DNA from: Lotus japonicus | Taxonomy: Eukaryota; Streptophyta; Magnoliopsida; Fabales; Fabaceae | DNA: 64,000 nt | Reading direction: 5' to 3' | NCBI RefSeq assembly: GCF_012489685.1 | Contig: NC_080043.1 | Location: 6,140,501 to 6,204,500 of the forward strand | Shown here: in pieces, positions 57,430 to 64,000 of the stretch | Numbering within the stretch: the first letter of the stretch is position 1 | Layout of the letters: each line of letters starts with the position of its first letter | The notes under the pieces: generated by a model | Told to the model about the DNA's origin: nothing | Databases searched by the model: none | Seen by the model: only the letters and a program-made list of their open reading frames with translations | Translations under genes and position numbers: made by a program

Positions 57430-60244
57430 AATGATTGAATGGACTAAAATTGATAATTCTCTATTTTAGAAGGACCAAAATTAATGAAAAAATAAAGAAA
57501 GACCAAGTTCAATAATATTATTTTTAAGAGAACCAAAAACATATTTAACCCTCAAATACAATATTATTAGTCTACCCGATTTCAAGTATAACATTTTAAC
57601 ACAAGATTTCATTTCTGTGGCTATAAAGCAATCATGCACCGGGGAATAACTTGTTTGATAATGCACCTCAAACAACACCTCCATCTCACATCCTTTTCAT
57701 TATTCGAAATAAAAGTGTGGATAGAGTGTAAATTATATGACGTGTAAAAATATTTGGATTCAATGTACTACCGTTTGTGTTCTATGGCTGCGGGAAGGGA
57801 CAATCACCTAGTAAAGGCGCTTCAAATTTGTTTTTATTGGTTGGTTAAATGAATGTGATTGTAAGGATCATGATGTATCAAAATGGCAAAAAATGTCAAT
57901 AAAAAATAATGGACAAAATTCGTCTGCTGATTTGAAAGGGAAAATAATATCTTAATTTAACACGATCGAGTTTATAAAGTAAATTGAAAAACAAGGTTAT
58001 CCTTTCAGTGTGATAAAAATTAAGTAGGGTTAAATATATTTTTCTTCTTGACTTTGACTTGTACTGTTGTACACCATAATCTAAAGTGTCTAAAATATTT
58101 GTATGATTATAAATACTTATGTCGTTATAAATATTTATAAAATATATTGTTTACTCAATTACCAATCTACACAGCAACTTAGATAGATATAAGTGTTTAA
58201 ATATAATTTTTAAATCAATTTTAGTTGATATTCTCCTTTTTTTTTTTCTTTTCTTCCTTCCTCCTTCCTCCTTTCACTCATCAACCCCTTCTTTCACCCA
58301 TCAATCCTTCTTCAACCATTTTTTTCCAGTGAACCACTGTATTCAAACATTCTTATATAACACATATAGTTTTCACCCGAGGAAAAAACATATTATAATA
58401 GACCACTGGTTCGACCAGTTTCAAATTCAACTCTTTGGCCTGGCCGTCCGGTTTAGGGTTTGGTAACGGAACAGAACAGTACAGAACAAGATGGAACGGA
58501 ACGGAACAGAACAGAACATGACAATAATGTCCACTGCATTGTGTTTGGTTGACACATGTTAGACAGAACAGGATCATAAAGTTAATTACATATATACCCC
58601 TATCATAAAAAATTGTAGGAGCTAGTGCTCCCTTTGATTAGTGAGTAATTGACAATCATAAAAAAATTGAATTGATGAGCATCTCTATTCCACAATTTAA
58701 CTCTGTAGTTTCGAGAAAAGGAAAAAAAAAAACAAGGTAATAGTTCAATTGTATCACCGGCCATAAAAAGTGCAGATTGTAAAATGTAAAAACGAATCAG
58801 TATGATAAAAAGAAACAATAACGTGGAGATCAAATTGCTTTTTTTACAACATCTTCTTCTCGCAAAATCCAAAGCATTGATTTTTAAAAACATGACAAAC
58901 ACAGAACGGGACACATATGTCTTGTTCCGTTCCCTTTTCACATGTCTACCAAACGCTGTAAAATATGACATATTCAGAACTCAATCTTCAATAGTTGGAT
59001 AAAAAATTTGTTCCTCCCTCACACTGCTATGACCAGAATATTTCTCATTATGGAAAGAAATAAATCCAAAGTGGCAACTGCTATTATATATTCACGTATT
59101 CTCAAGAACAAACGTGAGCCTAGAAAATATTTTTCAACTGATCTGTTGGCGCTATAAGTGCTTTGTATTCTGAATGCTGGTCACAGTATTATTCAGAGGA
59201 AAACAATTTGTTCACACGTGAACGAAGAATTTGTTCACAGTATTTACAACTATTTTTTTAGAAAGAAAAAAAAAAACTAACCATAACTAGTTAACTTTTC
59301 TAATGGATCCAAGAACAAACTAAACAATTTTAAGTGAAGATAGTATAAACAAAATTATTAATTATAAAATTTTATATACTTATTTTTATAGCTCTGGTTT
59401 TTTATTTTACGGGCTACAGCTCTGGTTAGTTAATATGTTATGTCTTGAAGAGAAATATATATTTGTATTATATATATATAGACTTGGTTTAGTTGGAAAC
59501 ATTAATGATTTTAAATAGTGATCTAAACTTGACTGACTTAATTTATATATACACTTAATTAGTCGCTTACATGTTATTCTCGTGTTGAGGGGAACTCTCA
59601 AACATTTGATATTTTGGCAAATTCAATGTCAACCTTTATAAGAAGACAAATACTAACTCGGTTCGGTTGAATGAATAAGCCAAAGACCATGAAGTCTCCA
59701 TCAAATCCATGTCTGCCGCCGCATGCAAATGCAATGCATTGCCGACGAGAACAGAGTTCAACAAGCAAGTGGGCTTTCAAAATAAAAATGAGATGCGATG
59801 AATGTCATGATTCCATGAATATGCGATGACTTCATTTTTAAGCCACATTTATTGTCGTGACTTAGGATGTGTTTGGTTAGGAAAGAAAAGGGAGAAAAAA
59901 GAAAAGTTGTTGAAGGAAAGAACGAGAAAGGAAAGAAAGAGAATGAAAACGAAGAGAATTTATTGGATTGTTTGGTTGGAAAAAAGTGGAAGAAAAGATA
60001 GAGATATTTTTATAAAATGACTTAAATACCCTCCATAACAAGTGGAACGCGTAAACGCTTTGGGTGGGAATGCGCGTGAATTTGTGTGTGAATTGTGCAC
60101 GGACGAGTTGGGTTTGGGATGATTTTGGCCATCACAAATTAACTACTACAAATTTTTTGCATTTTGGTGTTTAAAAGGGAGTTCAATTTTCATAAAGACA
60201 GTCCACTTATTGTATAAGGTAACTAAAGTAAATCATCAATTAAG
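57430..60244. other. Gene-free, transposon-derived stretch
   Basis: Besides the putative MITE at 58445 I see only AT-rich sequence, a purine-rich tract at 59880-60005 beginning gtgtttggtt (perhaps a hAT-type end) and short TIR-like phrases (ttaaatatatttttcttct near 58028). No host gene was recognised. Confidence 0.5.
58445..58965. mobile_element. Possible MITE bounded by GTTTGGTA ends, with GGAAC repeats
   Basis: The left end (gggtttggtaacggaac) and right end (gttccgttccc then ctaccaaacgc) are inverted. Degenerate ggaac/agaac units repeat at 58465-58520. The interior is non-coding. No target-site duplication could be fixed. Confidence 0.45.
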
Positions 60245-60253
60245 TTATTTTTA

Positions 60254-61769
60254 GGCTTAAATAAGTTTTTGGTCCATAACCTTTACCAAATGTTTGGTTT
60301 TCGTCCCTCGCCGGAGCAAAGGTGGGTTTTAATCCCTAACATTTGTCAAAATATTTGGTTTTGGTCCCTCCGGAGCTCTTGGTCAACGCCGGAGCTCCGG
60401 TGACCCATGTGGCATTGCCACATCAGATTATTGAGGTGAGGTGGAAATAAAAAAATGAAATTAAAAACAAATGAGAATTTACCTCAGTAATAAAAACCTA
60501 ATTACCTCCTAATTAATTTCATTCATTCCTTAAAATTGAAATACCAGAATGCAGAAGTTCATCTTCTAAACCCAGAAAATTAACCATTTTCTTCATCTTC
60601 AAAACCCAGGCACTCATAATTCCCTTCATCTTCTTCTTCCTTCTTCTCATCCCACTCCCACCCAACACCACCATCACCAGCGAACCCCCACAACCCTCCG
60701 GACCAGAATTTTCACTACCGGAACTCCAATTTGGGTCTGAACCGGCTTCAGGAGTTGGAGAACAGCTTCTAGAAGACAACGACAAAGGAGAAAAACCTGA
60801 TGCTGCTTTTGTGATCACAACCAGTGAGTAGTCAGAGACTTATCAGAACCTTATCGGTCCAGTTGCAGGTTCAGGTTGTTCGAGTTCCGGATCGGATCTG
60901 ACGCATAAACATGTTTCGTCATCTCCTACTTCATCTACGACGTCGTCTTCATCTTCCTCTGCGGCGTCACCTGCGTCGGTGTGTTCCGAACAGACGCTAA
61001 TGGAAGCCGCATCTGCAATCGCCGAGGGGAAAAACGACACCGCGCCGGAGATCCTGACCCGTTTGGCCCTGGGTAATAACCCGCTTTTCAGCAGGGAACA
61101 CGCCGAGTCGACTCAGCTTCTGCTTGAAACTTGGCTTGCTTCAAGGTTGGGTTAATGGCTGCGAGTGATTCTTGAAGTGGCATTTGAAGTTGGGTTAACA
61201 GATCTGTCTTTTTTCTCTTCTAAAGTTTCAATTTTTAATTGTGGATTGCATGTTGGTGGGCGTGAGGGAGTGGGGGAGGAGGTTCCATGAATTTATGGGT
61301 TTTCTTATCAGCTTTCAAGGTTTGGTGTTGGGTTTGAGTGGGGATTTTGCTAGGTTCCATTTAAGGATTTTATGATGGATACTAGCTTTTAAATTTAACA
61401 TGGGGGTGTGTGTGTGTGTTCCGTTATTAAGTTTTCTCTTATGGGTTTGGTGTTAGTTAAAAGTTCTGAGTATTGATTCATGAAGATGATGAAGATGAAC
61501 AAAAATTTGAGATCAATTTAATTTAATTAGTGAGTTAATTTCCTATTTTTTTATAAAGATAAAAATAAAAATAAAATAACATCTGGCCTCATTAATCCCA
61601 CGTGGCCATGCCACATGGGCCACCGGAGCTCCGGCGTTGACCCAGAGCTTCGGAGGGACCAAAACCAAACCTTTTGACAAAGGTTAGGGACTAAAACTCA
61701 CATTTGCTCCAGCGAGGGATGAAAACCAAGCATTTAGTAAAGGTTAGGGACCAAAAACTTATTTAAGCC
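60254..61769 (+). mobile_element. Pack-MULE (Mutator-like element carrying a gene fragment)
   Basis: The 1516-bp element begins GGCTTAAATAAG and ends CTTATTTAAGCC. Its TIRs of about 168 bp are roughly 90% alike by eye. It is flanked by the 9-bp duplication TTATTTTTA (60245-60253 and 61770-61778). There is no transposase. The interior from about 60640 to 61155 reads as part of a plant GRAS protein, so it fits the Pack-MULE definition. Confidence 0.9.
60640..61155 (+). pseudogene. GRAS (SCL8-like) gene fragment inside the Pack-MULE
   Basis: The forward frame reads PSGPEFSLPELQFGSEPASG, later a TAG stop (60829-60831), then a serine-rich linker and VCSEQTLMEAASAIAEGK and APEILTRLA, and ends shortly after ETWLASRLG. 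The block LMEAA-x-AI-x-EGK and EILTRL is the start of the GRAS domain in SCARECROW-LIKE 8-type proteins. Only the N-terminal region and the first GRAS helices were taken; the rest of the domain is absent. The remaining open frames across it are shorter. Confidence 0.7.
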
Positions 61770-62680
61770 TTATTTTTATCGATCACTCACTTCAATGGAG
61801 CCAAATCCTCTAACGTGAACCGTGTTGGTCTAAGAAACATTAATGCTCAGAAAAAACAGCTCTTACATAAGTGTGATCAGTCTGTGTGATACTTGAATCT
61901 ACCATAGTACGTAGGTATTTTAAGCAATCACTTTCCAAATTGTACTATAGCCTTCAGTATAATGAAGATATTAATTAAAGATAAGGTTAGGCTTGTAGAC
62001 TAAAAGTAGCATTTTCGCTGATTGGATAATTGGAACCTACAGCTATCTATCTTCCTTTATCTCGAAGTCATATATATTAGATAATCAGATAACTCCAATT
62101 TTATAATGAAATTCTACATATAGCATGCGAATATGCCACTCTAAGAGACCTGAGATATTACTACGAACCAATAATGAGTCGTTATTAATTCTATGGTATG
62201 TCGTAAGCACCATAACCTCAATAAATCCCTCTTACACATAAATAATTTGATGTTATATAATACTTGTTAGGGGACATGTCGACATGACCAAATCCGCTAA
62301 GATTTGCTGATTTGGACACTTTTTATTTGCTTCATGCGCATGACCAGCTCTTTTCCCGTTGGAAAAGAAAAATTGAAAGAATAACACTGGTTTTTCAAGG
62401 TATTCTTCATAATTGTTAGATGTGAGAAACTACTCTCGATATAGGGTTAGTGAGTAGACATTTTTAATCAATCTTTTTTCTATGTGTACCGCTCAAGGAT
62501 TGTAAGAATAAATTTAATTTTAAATCTCCTCATATAATTATTGTCCAATAAATACTTCTAGAAGTTTTTCAATATTTTTATATTTTAAGATATTACATAC
62601 TTATTATCTTTTAATATTCTCATTAGATAATAATATTGTAATAATTTATAACATTATTCATTGTAAATGAAGAATAGTTA

Positions 62681-62775
62681 TCCTTGTAAGATAACTCAAA
62701 TGGTAAGAACTAGTGTATATATAGATTAGGGATGAGGAGATCAAGGGATCAATCTCGGCATGATGTAAAAAAAAA
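62681..62775 (+). mobile_element. tRNA-derived SINE, decayed
   Basis: CTTGTAAGATAACTCAAATGG, then a GGGATCAATCTCGG B-box-like stretch and GATGTAAAAAAAAA. It has the same architecture as the SINE at 25148-25260 on the other strand. The flanking duplication is only partly preserved (aatgaa). Confidence 0.65.
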
Positions 62776-63345
62776 TGAATAAAGAAGTGCTAGATATGGG
62801 TGGCAAGTATGGGAAAATAACCACCTTAACTAATGGCGTAATGATAAGCCTGCGAAGTCTATGAACCAATTATTGGAAGAAAGGATGTCTTGGTTTTTCA
62901 CTAGATCCAAGGTTAAATTGTCATCAATATTAGGTACATATTTTCCATGGTAGACCATAGTCTATGTTTGAATTTGAATTTTGAACCAATTATTGGAAGA
63001 AAATCTCCTCCCTAAGATGAGTTCGTCTGATATGGTATATATGGTCTCGTTGGGCCCAATGAGGATCTTCAGTGGCGGAACCAGAAATTTTGTGAAGCCT
63101 GGGCAATATTTTTAACCGCAATGGATGGTGGCTGCGGGTGGCGACCAATCAGCAGGCGGCAGCCGGCGAACGGGCGAAGGAAGGAGGAGAAAGTGGGTTC
63201 AGGGCTTCAGGCCAAACGCGTATGTGTGCGGCTAAAGAATTGAGTGTGTGTTTGGATTAACGTTAGCATGATTAGATCTGACCAGAATTGGATCTGGTAA
63301 ACGTGAGACGTGAGTTTGAGTGATTTAATTTATGCTTAGATACAT

Positions 63346-63569
63346 AGGTGAACCTAATATGCACCAGTTTTAGGTGGTGTAATTTTACACCACCTACTTT
63401 AACTGGGTATAGCAGGTCAACACATTATTTTTTTTAAGAAAAAATATAATTAAAAATTTATCATATATTAAATATCTTTAAAAAAAGATGCCTTGACCTG
63501 TTATAACAGGTTAAAAAAAGTGGTCTAAAATTAGACCACTTTAAAAGTGGTCCACATTAGGGGTCACCT
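63346..63569. mobile_element. hAT-type MITE with 8-bp duplication
   Basis: Inverted arms of about 75 bp (aggtgaacctaatatgcacc and its diverged complement ending ggggtcacct) are flanked by AGATACAT (63338-63345 and 63570-63577). It has an AT-rich centre and no coding sequence. Confidence 0.75.
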
Positions 63570-64000
63570 AGATACATTGTGAGAAACGAGATTCTTGTAA
63601 GAGAATTTTGTTTAGATATTAGAATTGATTTTGAGTGTGTAATGACGAAAATTGATACAAATATTATAATTAATATACATGCTTTGGAGAAATTATTTTT
63701 AATGAGAAATAAACAGATTATATAATTATTAAATATTGTAAATAAACGTTTTTTTTGAAATGTATTGTAAATAAACGTTTGTTGGTTTGTTTTGAGTTTT
63801 AAAAAAAATTATTGTAAACAAACACAAAGAAAAACAAACACAATGAAAAATAAACATGATGACAGTTGTACCCCTCCACTAAGCTCCAACAATCCCAGCC
63901 ACAAGTATCTTATCTTTTTATTCATTGCAAAGCAGTCTAACCACCTCTGTCCTTCCCCTGTGTTCGTTGTTCCTGTTTTTTCCACTCTTTTCTCAATTAT

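Larger units (their letters stand above)
61779..64000. other. Gene-free right end of the window
   Basis: Contains a SINE, a hAT-like end at 63071 (cagtggcggaaccagaaatt, no partner found), a direct repeat tgaaccaattattggaagaa at 62861 and 62982, and a small MITE. The last 120 bp are pyrimidine-rich and could be the leader of a gene that starts beyond the window, but no coding sequence is visible. Confidence 0.45.

Noticed and set aside
60519..61040. Minus-strand frames rich in Ser, Asp and Glu inside the Pack-MULE
   Set aside because: They are the reverse complement of the serine-rich linker of the captured GRAS fragment, which explains the composition.
62861..63003. Direct repeat tgaaccaattattggaagaa, two copies 121 bp apart
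   Set aside because: Too short and without element ends; not treated as a target-site duplication because the sequence between has no transposon features.
1..64000. tRNA, rRNA or CRISPR-like arrays
   Set aside because: I looked for cloverleaf-like arms, rRNA segments and regularly spaced repeats. The only tRNA-like sequences are SINE heads, and the only spaced repeats are the tandem arrays described.

Overview
The window is nuclear DNA from a flowering plant. Every gene is split by GT-AG introns (one GC-AG), the encoded proteins are typical of eudicots (a DYW-type PPR protein, a RABA GTPase, a thaumatin-like protein, an A-type P450), and the spaces between genes hold plant transposons: copia, TRIM, Stowaway, Harbinger, hAT, Mutator, tRNA-derived SINEs and LINE remnants. 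A legume is my best guess from the repeat families and protein style, but that is inference.

Layout. 1-4700: no intact gene; two small decayed coding fragments (a glycine-rich RNA-binding RRM and an ATP-synthase gamma segment). 4702-6735 (-): intronless DYW-class PPR protein. 8180-23600 (+): a 28-coding-exon gene for the CLU/FRIENDLY mitochondrial-clustering protein; its last exon carries a 7-bp tandem duplication that shifts the frame. 24100-26100: nested small transposons (two Stowaway elements, two SINEs with long target-site duplications, a LINE RNase H remnant, a foldback MITE). 27010-29682 (+): three-exon cytochrome P450. 30493-34199 (-): complete five-exon LSM7. 35053-35766 (-): B3-like gene, probably broken. 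37370-40743 (-): five-exon HIT zinc-finger protein (ZNHIT2-like). 41788-42094: an exact 307-bp copy of the LSM7 promoter, 5'UTR and first exon, in the same orientation, about 1 kb upstream of the ZNHIT2 start codon. 43416-44253 (+): thaumatin-like protein. 45359-46943 (-): RABA-class Rab GTPase. 49435-54817 (-): six-exon bHLH factor of the AKS/FBH (bHLH122/130) group; its first intron holds a young chimeric copia/TRIM retroelement and a Mutator-type MITE. 55380-64000: no host gene; a LINE-like remnant split by a hAT element, a copia RT fragment, a Pack-MULE carrying a GRAS fragment, a third SINE and a small hAT-type MITE.

The host genes are unrelated neighbours and not a cluster or operon. 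Several act in basic cell functions: mitochondrial distribution (CLU), organelle RNA editing (PPR-DYW), mRNA decay or splicing (LSM7), RNP assembly (ZNHIT2) and secretion (RABA).

The most unusual structures are: the copia element that has replaced most of its internal region with a tandem TRIM unit yet sits between identical LTRs with a 5-bp duplication; the snRNA-type promoter layout (USE plus TATA, 24-25 nt apart) inside that TRIM family's LTR; the duplicated LSM7 promoter; the Pack-MULE; and the CLU frameshift. All homology statements come from reading translations by eye; no database was searched.
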